DNA from: Dillenia suffruticosa | Lineage: Eukaryota > Streptophyta > Magnoliopsida > Dilleniales > Dilleniaceae | Direction of reading: 5' to 3' | Assembly: GCA_033439265.1 (NCBI GenBank) | Contig: JAVTVX010000034.1 | Span: 17,808,501-17,872,500 of the forward strand | Length of the DNA: 64,000 bases | Shown here: positions 1 through 10,475 of the stretch, piece after piece | Layout: each line of letters begins with the position of its first letter | How positions within the stretch are numbered: the stretch's first letter is position 1 | Position numbers and translations under genes: made by a program | The notes under the pieces: generated by a model | Seen by the model: only the letters and a program-made list of their open reading frames with translations | Databases searched by the model: none | What the model was told of the DNA's origin: nothing

Positions 1-351
1 AGCCCTAAGTACATTGGTCCTTTCTGTATCCTCAGTAAGGTTGGGAGCGTGGCATACAGACTAGAGCTGCCAGACGAGTTATCTCGGATCCATGATGTCT
101 TCCATGTATCAGTGTTGAGGAAGTGTATCCCAGATCCGTCGCATATTTTAGAGCATCCACCTGTTGAGTTACAAGAGGACCTCAGTCTTCTAGTTTAGCT
201 CGTGGATATTCTAGATCAGCAGGTCAGAAAGCTGCGAAACAAGGAAGTCTCGTTGGTCAGAGTCTTGAGGAGGAGTGACCAGGTTAAGGAGAAGACTTGG
301 GAGCCCGAGGGGGCTATGAGGAGACAATACCCCCATTTGTTTGTTGGTTAG
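1..351 (+). pseudogene. Ty3/Gypsy pol C-terminus (integrase tail with chromodomain-like end)
   Basis: Frame 1 reads from the window edge to a stop at 349-351. It begins SPKYIGPFCILSKVGSVAYR and continues through RIHDVFHVSVLRKC, the conserved C-terminal part of plant Gypsy integrases. It ends with DQQVRKLRNKEV...TWEPEGAMRRQYPHLF, the chromodomain-like tail typical of Del/Tekay chromoviruses. An in-frame TAG at 196-198 separates the two halves, so this copy is dead. Upstream gag, protease, RT and most of integrase lie outside the window. The polypurine tract and LTR follow directly, as expected for the 3' end of such an element. The family call is firm; the Tekay lineage is inferred from the tail motif. 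Confidence 0.88.
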
Positions 352-378
352 TCCTCTTTTAGTTTCGAGAACGAAACT

Positions 379-399
379 TGTTTTTAGGGGGTTAGAAAA
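379..399 (+). other. polypurine tract of the Gypsy element
   Basis: A T-run followed by AGGGGGTTAGAAAA lies immediately before the TG that opens the LTR. A purine-rich tract here primes plus-strand DNA synthesis in this class of element. Part of it (TTAG) is not purine, so it may be diverged. Confidence 0.55.
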
Positions 400-585
400 T
401 GTAAACCGATACTGTGGTGTCTGTAATTTAATTATATAAAGAGAAATTTATTTATTTAAATTGATTTTTAATTTTGGGGTATTTAAATTAAATTTTTGAT
501 ATATTTTAATTTGCCGAATCTATAAATCGAAATAAATCCTGTTTTCACAAAAAAATTTAAATTTTAGTGAACTGTGGGTGTGAAG

Positions 586-591
586 AAATAT

Positions 592-638
<47 letters not shown>

Positions 639-723
639 AACTTAAAAAAAAGGAGATGCTGCGTTTTGGAGTGAAACGCAGCACCTCCCCCTCTTACCAA
701 TTAGGGTTGAAAACCCTAATTTT

Positions 724-771
<48 letters not shown>
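586..771 (+). repeat. (TA)n and (CT)n microsatellites flanking a TTAGGG/CCCTAA inverted repeat
   Basis: A TA tract runs from about 586 to 632 and a CT tract from 727 to 771. Between them is an inverted repeat, TTAGGGTTGAAAACCCTAA, at 701-719. The same arrangement (inverted repeat, then CT tract) is present in the related LTR at 35168-35230. In plants such CT tracts are common in 5' untranslated leaders, so this may mark the start of the LTR transcript. Confidence 0.7.
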
Positions 772-776
<5 letters not shown>

Positions 777-779
777 TTT

Positions 780-1400
780 CTCTCTCTCCCGACTCTTCAC
801 CTTCCCGCAGCTGTTCTTCCTCTGCCGCGATCGTCGCTCGCCCCGCCGCCTCTCTCCACCGCAAGCAACCACCACCACCTTCTTCTTCCCTCTCTACTTC
901 ACTCACGGCCTCTCTCTCACTATTTCTCTCTCTCTCTACTGCTCACTCTTTCTCTATCTCTCGCGATCTCCCTCCCTATCGATCGCCCTCCACCGCGAAT
1001 CCTCCACCCTCCACCGCGATCCACCACCACCACGAGCGCACCCAGCCACTGCAGCTCCTCCCTCCCACGAGCAAGCCGCTACAGCTCCTCCCTGCACAAG
1101 TGTGAGCGCGCCAGAGCGCGAGAGCGAGCGAGCTACCGCGCAGGCGCACGACCACGCGAGCAATTCCCCAAGCGAACGTACCTGCTTGGGAGCACACCTA
1201 CGCACGAGCACGTGCCTGCGCCTGAGCGTGCTCCAGCCTACTAGCACGCGACTGCAGCCCAACTCGCAAGCGCACGTGCCAACCCGTGAGCCCGCCAACC
1301 CGCGAGCCCGCCAGCCCATGAGCCCGCCAGCCCACGAGCCCATTGTGGCCACGAAGCCTATTACGGCCCGCAACCCATAGCCCACGATAGCCCGTGACAG
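780..1400 (+). other. GC-rich island within the LTR
   Basis: This stretch is much richer in G+C than the surrounding LTR. It repeats short motifs such as CGCGAGC and CCCGCCAGCCC. Frames are open on both strands because stop codons are rare in GC-rich DNA, and the predicted peptides are low-complexity Ser/Pro/Arg/Ala with no recognisable domain. I do not call a gene. A comparable island lies in the related solo LTR (about 35230-35600). Confidence 0.6.
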
Positions 1401-1569
1401 TCCGCGAGTCTCTGCGGAGCATTATAGATTTTGGAGCGATCGAGGAGACATTTGGACGAAGGTCTGCGCTCTGAGAAAACCCTAGATGAGAAATTTTCTT
1501 TCCCATTTGATTTATTTGAATGAATGTTAAGGTTAAATTGATAAATGAGGAGAAATGGTTGGCGTGTAG

Positions 1570-1680
1570 GCGCTGCGCGCCCTGCACACAGACCCTGTAC
1601 ACGAGCGCTGCACGCCCTGCACATAGACCCAGCACATGGGCACTGCACGCCCCGTACATGGGCGTTGCACGCTGCACAGA
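1570..1680 (+). repeat. 35-bp GC-rich minisatellite
   Basis: Two 35-bp units start with GCGCTGC(G/A)CGCCCTGCACA at 1570 and 1605. A shortened 22-bp unit follows at 1640 and a partial unit at 1662. It lies inside the LTR and is not seen in the related LTR at 34916-37504. Confidence 0.75.
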
Positions 1681-3437
1681 GGAGCACTGGGCTATGGCCC
1701 TGTTGGCCCTCGGGTTCGAGCGAGAGATTGGATTGTTGTGAGCCCTGTGCGAGATTGGTCGAGTACCAACACTTGAGTCTTATGGACATATTGTATGCAT
1801 GAACAAAATATGAGGAATTAAGGTAGGGTTCTAAAGAATTTGAACTATCAGATTTGCATACGTGTAATTGAAGTGATAGGTTTAAAACTCGTTCATTTAT
1901 ATATATATATATACATGCATAGGTATTGGGTGCCTTGAGTTAGGGGAACACTTTTTTCGTTTTGTGGTATTATTGGGGAGTACACTACCCTCCCCCATAC
2001 GGTAAGTGAGATTTATTTCAATGCCTTTGTTCAATATGTAAATCCAGTTTTATAACATTTTGATAAATGAGCATAATTTGTCGTGTGCTTGAAATGTTTT
2101 GCTTGATTTTGGAACTGACTTTTTGTGAACCATTAGAGAGTCCAAAAATTGGGTTGAATTATGAAAATTGCATCCATGTGGTTAAAATGTATAATGTGTC
2201 ATTTTACGTTATATATTGCATTTAGTTTGAGAACCTGATTACGGCACATTCTTGATATGATATTTATTTTGGCCTTGAGGGATTTGGTATGTACTGTTCC
2301 GTAGCTACGAAGGACACCGTGAGAGGTGCCTGGACGAGGATATGCCTAGGCCTGGGGTATCCCACGAGTTGTCGTGATTTTATTAATGATACGGTACTAG
2401 ACAGGTTGAACCCGAAAAGGGGGAGAATTTGGATACTCTCTCCAAGTCTAGCACCTGGACAAGATCTGTCGCCAACGTCGAGGTAGAGAGCACTTTAAAT
2501 AAATTTGCATATAACACCCCCGGTACGCCTGTCATAAGTCGAGGTTGACCTCTGCCAGGACAGTTTCGACTGGCAGCTCAATAATTTTAATAACAGTGCT
2601 TTTGATGCATATTTGACTTGATAATGTATGCAAATGATATATTGTTGAAATGAAAAATATGATAATTTGAAGTATGATTTGTATACTTACGCTTTGATAC
2701 TCCAATTTCACAATTCTTATTAGACGATTGCATTGACCCATTCACTCACTGAGTATTCTTTCCCTAAGTACTCACCCACATTCCCCTTCTTGTTTCAAAG
2801 ATAGTATTTGACAAGAAACGTTACTTATTGGACGCTTAATATCACTGGGAGATTTGGTATGGACTTGAGGAGTCATAATATATTTTCACTAGAATTTCGT
2901 GAGTTAAAAATTGTATTGATAATGTATATATATTTTAAGGTCTATAGATGACCATTGTAAAATTCTGGGATGACTGTACAAATATGGATATTTAAATTGT
3001 GGAACTTTCATGTCATTGCATAACACTTGCATTGAGACAATTTCTATTCATTTGTGTATATTACTTGGGAATGTGTCATGTCCTAGAAGTGTATTTTAGG
3101 ACCGCTCGGTGCCACCTCTAAATCACAGGAGGGGCGACTGGCGGCTGTTCATGCCTTTGACGGGGGCATGGCTGTATAAGTCTGTGGTTAAAACTGTGAA
3201 AATTCGTTTTGTTAGTCTTGCGTTGTCCTGGATTGTGCGGTATGGATGTGTTGGTCTGATGTTGAGATTGGATTTATGTATTGTAAGGCCGGGTTAGCCC
3301 TATTATACAGGTAGTAGGTTGATTGCTATATGGGAAACTTCTGATATGTGGGGAAATTCTACTCGATTTTCTGTAACAATAAAGTCAGCATTCAGGACAA
3401 CGGGCGGTTGCTCAGGTTCCTAGTTCGGAGCGTAACA

Positions 3438-5070
3438 ATCACATTTAGTGGGGGCTACAGTGACTGCCATTAAATGTATTACCAATTAGTGAGAACATAA
3501 TTTGACTCTCACTAAATATGAACATTTAGTGATAATAAAAATATAATTTGATCCTACTAAATATAAACATTTAGTAACAATAAAAACAACTGTCACCAAA
3601 TATTTTGCCATTTAAAATCAATCTATTGTAAATTTTAATAATTTTGATGACCAATATCAAATTTCAAAAAAAAATAAAAAAATAAAATTTTGAAAATTTT
3701 ATTAAATTGGCTAGTCTCCAATTGCACAACAGCTCTTGCAACTAGGCCCAACTCCCTAGATGTTTTTTCCTTTGCTCTATTATTTATAATTCTCTCTGTC
3801 TCTTATCTCCTTACTCATTCCAATGTAGGACAACATAATTCTTCTTTCTTTGCCTCTCTTTATCATCTCTTTTTCTTTCCTAATTATCTAATTAGTTTGA
3901 TTAATTTTATAACTTGATATTTATTACTTCTTTCTCAAAATTAATTTAATATATTTATATAATATTTTTCTATATATATATAATATAATCAAACACTTGC
4001 ATAATATAATCAATTCAAGTGATATTATAATCCCAAAATTATATTATATTTTTAGAATTATCATTTAGTTCTGTATTAAAATTAACTTACTTTTTGTTAT
4101 AATTCAATATTTTCTTTTCTTTTCTAATAATAAATCTAAAATTTAAGTTGAATTTGTTATTTCCAACAATTAAATATTGAGAAGCCATATTTGAAGTGAA
4201 AATTATAATAAAAGATAATTTATAAAATTTAATATCAAATCTAGGAATAAAAATCAAAGAATAGGTGAAACAATATTTAAATTTTGTATATAATTTGTTA
4301 TATACTTTATATTTTTGTATTTATCAAATTTTTAATTTTTTATATACTCTTTATCAATTATTAATAATACTTTTATTATTGGGTTATTTATTTTTTTTAT
4401 TTTTGTATTTATTAAAATTTTAATTTTTTATATATTTTTATATATTCTTTATCAATTATTTAAAATGTTATAAGCTTTTTATTTTTGTATTTATGAAAAG
4501 GAGCCCCATTTGTTATTAATAATATTTTTTATTTTTTTAAGAATTTATTATATTAACTAACTAACACCTATTTAGTGTCACTAAGTAATAAATTTGAAAA
4601 AAAAAACATAGAAAACAGAAGTTACTAGGTGCAATCAAAATTTAGTATTTTTTTTTTAATCCACAAAATTTTAAATAATAAATGATATATTTTATAATAA
4701 ATGATATATTTTGTTTATTATTTATGGTGATATATCACACAATATCACAATATAATAAATTATTTTATTTTAATTATTATAAATAAGTAAATTAGAAAAA
4801 TAATAAAAAGTTATAATTTAATAGCGATCAAAATTTCACTTTGTCACTAAAAATAGTTTTAGTGACGGCCACCATTTTCACATTTAATTTAATGGCGGTC
4901 AAAATTTTTTGTTACACTAAAAACGTACATTTGCAATGATAATTTTGGCGGCCGCTATTAATGAGTCATTTAGTAGCAGCCAAAGTGACCCCCACAAAAT
5001 AGTACTTATAGAGTCTAACTTTTTGTGACCCCCACTAATATTTGTCACTAAAATCCATCCATGTTGTTAT
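3438..5070. mobile_element. CACTA-like non-autonomous DNA transposon remnant
   Basis: The two ends carry related sequences in inverted orientation: TTAGTGGGGGCTAC at 3446 and its counterpart GTGACCCCCACTAA at 5025-5038. Short TTAGTGAC/GTCACTAA-type motifs recur near both ends, and GACGGCCACCA and GGCGGTCAAAA motifs lie near the right end. Such subterminal repeats are characteristic of plant CACTA elements. The middle is very AT-rich and has no coding potential. No clean CACTA terminus is visible. The left end abuts the Gypsy LTR exactly, so the left tip may lie beyond that insertion. Confidence 0.55.
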
Positions 5071-5129
5071 GTATATTTTTGAGTTATGATGTGATAAAAA
5101 ATATATCAGATCGGCAAGATCAATTCTCT

Positions 5130-5400
5130 AACACAAATGGCGACCTCTAACTCTGAATAAGTAGGTAAAAGCCTTTGAGAGTAGCCCTACTAGAATATAA
5201 ATCATCCTGATGCGTGTTAAGGATAAGATCATATGTGATATAACTGATATAGAAATACCCACATCCATATTGTATATAAATAGCTATATTTGAGATTTCA
5301 TATATTATCTGCGTCTAATGATATCGTATTAAAGGTACTTTCTCTGAAATTTTTTAGTAAAATCTTTTGTGTAAACTGAATTTCATACCTATACAGTATT
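5130..5400 (+). mobile_element. fragment of a Copia 3' internal region
   Basis: This stretch matches the reverse complement of 61440-61745 over most of its length. Shared blocks include CTTTGAGAGTAGC, CTACTAGAATATAA, ATCATATGTG and AATGATATCGT, in the same order. At 61.4 kb the sequence lies between the RNase H region and the LTR of a minus-strand Copia element, so this is a plus-strand fragment of the same or a related family. I could not delimit an LTR or coding region around it. Confidence 0.6.
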
Positions 5401-6295
5401 AGAAAAATCATATATATACCCTTTTTTGAGAAATTGGAAAAAAATACTGTAACATATATTTCATACCACATGTAATAAAACAACAATGGAACAGTGGAAA
5501 CTATTATATAAAACGATGATGTGATTTTAATCTCTGTGCCCACTATATGAGACTCGAGAACCATTGATAGGCTTAATTGTACCCTTATCATTTTTGGTAG
5601 TTTATTGATATCTTGGTTCAATGTATACTACTTTAGTTTGCGTACCGATGGTTTGGGAGATAATGAGGTATGTGGGGCAGGTCTAGGAAAGTAATTAAAT
5701 TGAGATAGATAGATTCTAGCAGAGAAAAGGAAGTCATCAGCATTACATAATTATATTATATTTACCGATCGACAAGTTATATTTATTCATATTGAAATTC
5801 AATAGTGAAAATATAGTTGCGCAATGATTTGAGATCACTTTCGATGAAAAAAGTAGTTTGATTGATGTAATGTATTAAGTTTGGAGTATAATGAGTTCTT
5901 TTTTGTACTAACATTGACTTTTTAATCATCTTAATAGGTGTATTGAGAAATCTTTACTTACAGATGCACTCACCGGTCACCTCTGTATGAAAATCTAATA
6001 AATGATGTGAAAGATCACATGAATTGTGATTTTATGACAGACATAAAATGCCCTCATATGTAAGTAGAGGATAGTAGTTAATATGTCTATGTAGAGGAAT
6101 TTCTGACCTTTTGGGTAAAAAGTAAAATAATTTAATTTTTATTATTTTAAATATGGGATAAAGGGATAACTCCTATTATCACTCAACTTTCCTTAACTCC
6201 CAATAATCTCTCCACGTGAATCTAACTTAATTTTGGGGTTAACTTCTCCAAAACGTGAGTAACAAAATATCGATTGCAATTGAGAATTGTTTGGG

Positions 6296-6361
<66 letters not shown>

Positions 6362-7880
6362 CTGATAACATATGTTTTCTAGAGGGAAAGTATTAAAGGA
6401 TTGAGAAAGTCGATGTGCATGCTATTATGGTGTTTTTATCCCCCGATGCTCTAACAATTTATAGCCGGAAAACATGACAAACTTCAAAATGAGTCATATC
6501 AATCACCAAAGTCACGATCAATTTTAAGAAGATAAATAGCATTTAAAAAGAAAAGAAAATTAGAAATCGCGTAAATAACCAAACATAACTAAAGTTGGAT
6601 TAAGGTGAACAAAAAAACACAAAATCTACTTTCTTTATACTCTATTGTGTAAATGAGATTTTGTGAGAACTCTTCAAAAAATTAAAAAAAAATAAAAAAT
6701 AAAAAAAAAAGACACTCCGTGGTCATTCATTCTTTGGTTGAAATGTATATATATGACATTCAACAAATAGCGATTCAAGTGTTTCCCTCTTTGTGTCATA
6801 TACTCAAAGGTTACGTAAATCAAATGTAAGTTTGAAAGTCATTTACTTTAAATTATTTTTGAAAGATTACAAATAAGGTATAAATTCTAAAAAGAGAACT
6901 ATTTTCTATACACTGTCGTTTACATGTTATCCTCTCTTCAATTCGATATATTTTTTGCAACCTTTATAACATGTTATCAACATGATTTGCAACAATTCAC
7001 TTGAAAAATCTTAGGTAAAATTTTAAACTTGTTTTGTTTTAGAAATATTGGTATGGATATTGTTTTATACCGATGTTTTAAACAGATCAATAAATAATTT
7101 TTCACATGTGAAAATTCTCGGATCTTAAATATATTACAATCATTTATCTTTTTCTGACAGTTGAGTATTCTAAGTTGAGAGCGTATCACAAATTTGGATC
7201 AGCTTCTATTTTTCACAATCTAAATGTCTTTTGATAGTAATAATGAACCATCTCAAAGCCCTCACTTTTTCTATATCTCGATGGGTGAAATTCTATCACT
7301 TCTTTCACACTCTCAAAAGCATGTCACTTCTCTCTTTTTCATATTCTCGCAGAAATTGTATATATTTCAAACAACCAAATTGGAAGTTATATCGGGAGAA
7401 GAGAGAGGAGGGAGAGGGAGTTATTGGAAAAGAGGGGAGTTGTCAAAAAAAAAAAAACTACCCTTTTCCATTTAAAATTCAAACACAAGATGGGGTGAAC
7501 CCGATTCATTTTTCCAACGTATACTTTCATAATACTCTACCAAAATAGTGTCCCTTGGTGGATTACTTACTGTTTTTTGCTTTTTATGATTACTTACTGT
7601 TTTTTCTTGAAATTTGTTTGTTTTGGATTTGATAACCTAGCTTGATATTTACAATAAGTACAAAGTTTCAAATCCTTTTAGACGAGAGTTTCTTAATTTC
7701 TGGGATTTCGTTGGACTAATACCATAGAAAATCACCAAAAAAGAAATAGCCAGATCTATTTCGTTGAAGGACGTTGTCAATATATTAGTCAAATAATAGA
7801 TGAACCAACATGGCTCAAAGGTTCACTCTCCTGCGCTACACAAATTAATTCTGCTCTGAAAATAGAAGATGAATAAAATT
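5401..7880. other. AT-rich intergenic stretch with a (GA)n tract
   Basis: I see no gene. There is a long (GA)n tract at 6299-6359, several A/T runs and a purine-rich patch at 7390-7440. Open frames are short and low-complexity, with no recognisable domain. Confidence 0.6.
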
Positions 7881-7889
7881 CGAATTGTC

Positions 7890-8870
7890 ATATTGTCCTT
7901 CTTTGATGCAAGTTGGCATAGGGCAATTGATGCTTGTTCCGAGATAAAGGATTCAGAAGAAGCGCAAGTGAGTCTAATGTTTATGTCGAAACAAGTGGAG
8001 ATGAAGTTCTTATTTGGTCTTTTTATGTTACTAGCTTGATAATCATTGACAGTAGTTCAAGAAGGACATGAAGAAGAATTTTGAAAAGACAGATCAGGAC
8101 TTGATCTTCTACTTTCTTGGCATGGAGATTAGCCAAGGTGAGGAGGGCATTTTCATAATGTCATGACTTTGGTAAAGAAATTTAGAATTGGAGCACAACA
8201 AGCTCTAGTTACTCCTCAAATTCCTAGTGAAAGGTTGGTGAAACAAGTGGATCAACTCCCTCAAATGAACAGAAGTAGAGGTGCTTAATTTGCAGCTTCA
8301 TGTATTTGACAAATACAATGCCAGATATCATGTTTGCCACAGGTTTATTATCACTATTCATTCAAAAGGCTGAGTCAAAATCACTTCAATGATGCTAAAA
8401 AGGCTGCTTAGGTATGTAAGTAGCAATATTGATTATGGAATATGAGATGCAGCTGAAAATGCAGAATTGGTTGCTTTTCGTGATAGGGATTCAACTGGTT
8501 CACTTGATGACATAAAAAGCATTTCCAATTATCATTTCTCCTATGGAAATGGAGTGTTTTCACGGTTTTCATTGAAGCAAGAAATGGCGGCTCAATCAAT
8601 GGCAGAGTCTGATTATATTGCTGCTTGTTCAGGAGTGGATCAAGATATTTGGCTTAGAAGAATTTTGTTAGACATTAGAGAAGAAGAACAGCCACCACCT
8701 AAGCTGTTTTGAGATTGCAAGCAATTGCTAAAAGACCAGTTTAGTACAAGAGAACTAAACATATCAAAAGGTGAATTTGCCTTGCGGCAGCCAAGAATAA
8801 ATTGGAAATATTTTCAAAAAGACATTTTCCCGGGAAAAATTTGAAGAACTTTGGAGGAGACTCGAAGGGT
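7890..8870 (+). pseudogene. Copia reverse transcriptase / RNase H remnant
   Basis: Plus-strand fragments of Copia pol occur in the normal order. First is the end of RT, near 8058-8150: DLIFYFLGMEISQ followed by EGIFIMS. Then comes the MYLTNTMPDIMFATG block near 8300-8345. RNase H follows at 8453-8712 with NYHFSYGNGVFSRFSLKQ, AESDYIAACSGVDQDIWLRR and LLDI. The fragments lie in different frames, separated by stops and indels. No gag, integrase or clear LTR is attached. It is an old truncated insertion, unrelated in sequence detail to the other Copia elements in the window. Confidence 0.78.
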
Positions 8871-8879
8871 AGAAGAAGA

Positions 8880-9453
8880 TTTTCAAGAACTGTCATGTGA
8901 AGATCTTCCACTTATGGTCCATGTTTGTCCAGAATAATAAAATGTCTTGATATCTTGTGCATTGAAAATAAGTGTTAATATTGTCTAAATATTTCAAGTG
9001 TAAAAAGGAAAAGGGAAAGTAAGAGAGGAGCACTGTCAAGCAGAAAAATCTTACTGCATCCTCAGTATTTTCTCTTCTCCCCACTTTTTCAACTACAGTA
9101 GTTAAAATCCAAAATAATATTTATTTCATTGAAGAATCAGAACTCCGTTATTAATTCATTGAAGTTGTTCCACACCCTTAGTCCCTTTCTCAGGCGTTTG
9201 GAAGTCAAGCGTGTGTGCTGAAGGAGATTCACCTCTCGTGTCAATAAGTTTTTGAGAGGCATACTTTTTGTATTTGCACAAGTATGGGGATCAAACCATG
9301 TTGTGGTGTATTTTCTCATGGCTATCAGCTGGTATTTATTGTAATTAAGTACATGCTAATTTTATTTTTCATAACAAACTTTCTAGATTTGCATGGGCTA
9401 TGAGACGCAACTTTGGGCCCGAGATTGGAATGTGATAACCTATTAAGAGAGAA
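8880..9453 (+). other. possible decayed 3' LTR of the 7.9-8.9 kb Copia remnant
   Basis: The sequence downstream of the RNase H remnant is non-coding and ends near 9320 with CTCATGGCTATCAGCTGG. This is where a 3' LTR would be expected, but no second copy exists in the window to compare, so the call is tentative. Confidence 0.2.
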
Positions 9454-9470
9454 GAAATACAGAATGCAAA

Positions 9471-9752
9471 CCAATGCTTAGCTAGTCCAACCGGACATTG
9501 GTTTCTTTCAAATAAAATTTTGATTTCGAATTTTATATATGGAGATAATATGTACCGAAGAAGTTTTGCCCCTTAGATCCAATTTGCCTGAATAGGATTT
9601 AGTCCAATCTAACATAGTTATCAAATTTCGATAGTTAATTTTTGTTTGGTACATGAGAGGCTTGAACTCAAGAGCTTGCGAGGGGAGGGACAGTGTCAGC
9701 TATAATAAAACTCATTGGCGGATTTCAGTAGTTTATACCAAAAAAAAAAAAT
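9471..9752 (+). mobile_element. tRNA-derived SINE with target-site duplication
   Basis: The element starts CCAATGCTTAGCTAGTCCAA. It has an A-box-like stretch near 9478-9494, a B-box-like GATTTCGAATTTT near 9522, and ends in a 12-A tail at 9740-9751. It is flanked by near-identical 17-bp direct repeats at 9454-9470 (GAAATACAGAATGCAAA) and 9753-9769 (GGAATACAGGATGCAAA), 15 of 17 matching. Pol III-like boxes, an A tail and a TSD are the signature of a SINE. It lies between the Copia remnant and the P450 gene. Confidence 0.72.
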
Positions 9753-9769
9753 GGAATACAGGATGCAAA

Positions 9770-10475
9770 TGACCCGAGTGTTTAAGAAACTGTTCCTTTC
9801 GTACATGAAAGTCTAAGTAAATGACGGGATATGTAAATTCAATGGATTTGCAATTGAAGCTCAGACAGCACACCTTTCCCTATTTTCGTCGCAACTTTCT
9901 ATGTAGTACTTAGAATCTTTTTGAGAATTTCCAAGTTGCGATGTTTAGCTTGTTTCCTTTGTTTGAGGATCGTATTACCCATTCGTTACATTCAAGGATC
10001 TTCAGAGGTAAATTTAAGGAGAAGGAAGCCCTAGTTTAACTCTTAGCGGAAATGACGCGACTGAAAGTAATTTTTTCTTGCCAAATACTGGTTTTAAAAG
10101 TTAGCACCTTGTCTCATTTCTGATGTGAGACTTGATGTAAATTTTGTATGCTCTTGTTTTATGGCCTGCTGTCTTGTGCTATTTCTTTGTTCTTTGCGGT
10201 GCTAATGTTTTGCTAATTAAAAAAATATATATTATGATTATATATAAGCATCATACAAGTGTATTTTTTACCGATTGAAAAACTAAGAAAAATGATTAAA
10301 TTTGAATTTATTCAATTTTTATTGATTTAAAACATAACTTCAAACACAAGAAAATACAAAAAATCACAATTAAAAATAAAAAAGAACTCAAAAGAAACAA
10401 AAGAAAGAACAAGTATACCATATATTAGGATGAACTAATGCATAAAGCGTGTAGTTGAAGGATATTGCAATCCAT
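9770..10475. other. intergenic, 3' flank of the P450 gene
   Basis: No gene recognised. The last few hundred bases are the downstream (3') side of the minus-strand P450 gene and probably include its 3' UTR. I could not place a polyadenylation site with confidence. Confidence 0.5.

Larger units (their letters stand above)
400..3437 (+). mobile_element. 3' LTR of a Tekay/Del-like Gypsy retrotransposon (3.04 kb)
   Basis: The LTR opens TGTAAACCGATACTGTGG just after the polypurine tract and closes ...GAGCGTAACA, giving TG...CA ends. A related LTR at 34916-37504 aligns with it in blocks: the opening 150 bp, a leader with an inverted TTAGGG/CCCTAA motif before a CT tract, a central block containing AGCTACGAAGG, and the closing block GTCAGCATTCAGG. 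That relation fixes both ends. The LTR is long for the superfamily. It contains a (TA)n tract (586-632), a (CT)n tract (727-771), a GC-rich island (about 780-1400) and a 35-bp minisatellite (1570-1680). The open frames in the island are not conserved proteins. The 5' LTR is outside the window, so its TSD cannot be checked. Confidence 0.85.

Noticed and set aside
656..1385. Long open frames on both strands in the GC-rich part of the LTR
   Set aside because: They are low-complexity Ser/Pro/Arg/Ala peptides, open on both strands because stops are rare in GC-rich DNA. They lie within an LTR and are not shared as proteins with the related LTR.
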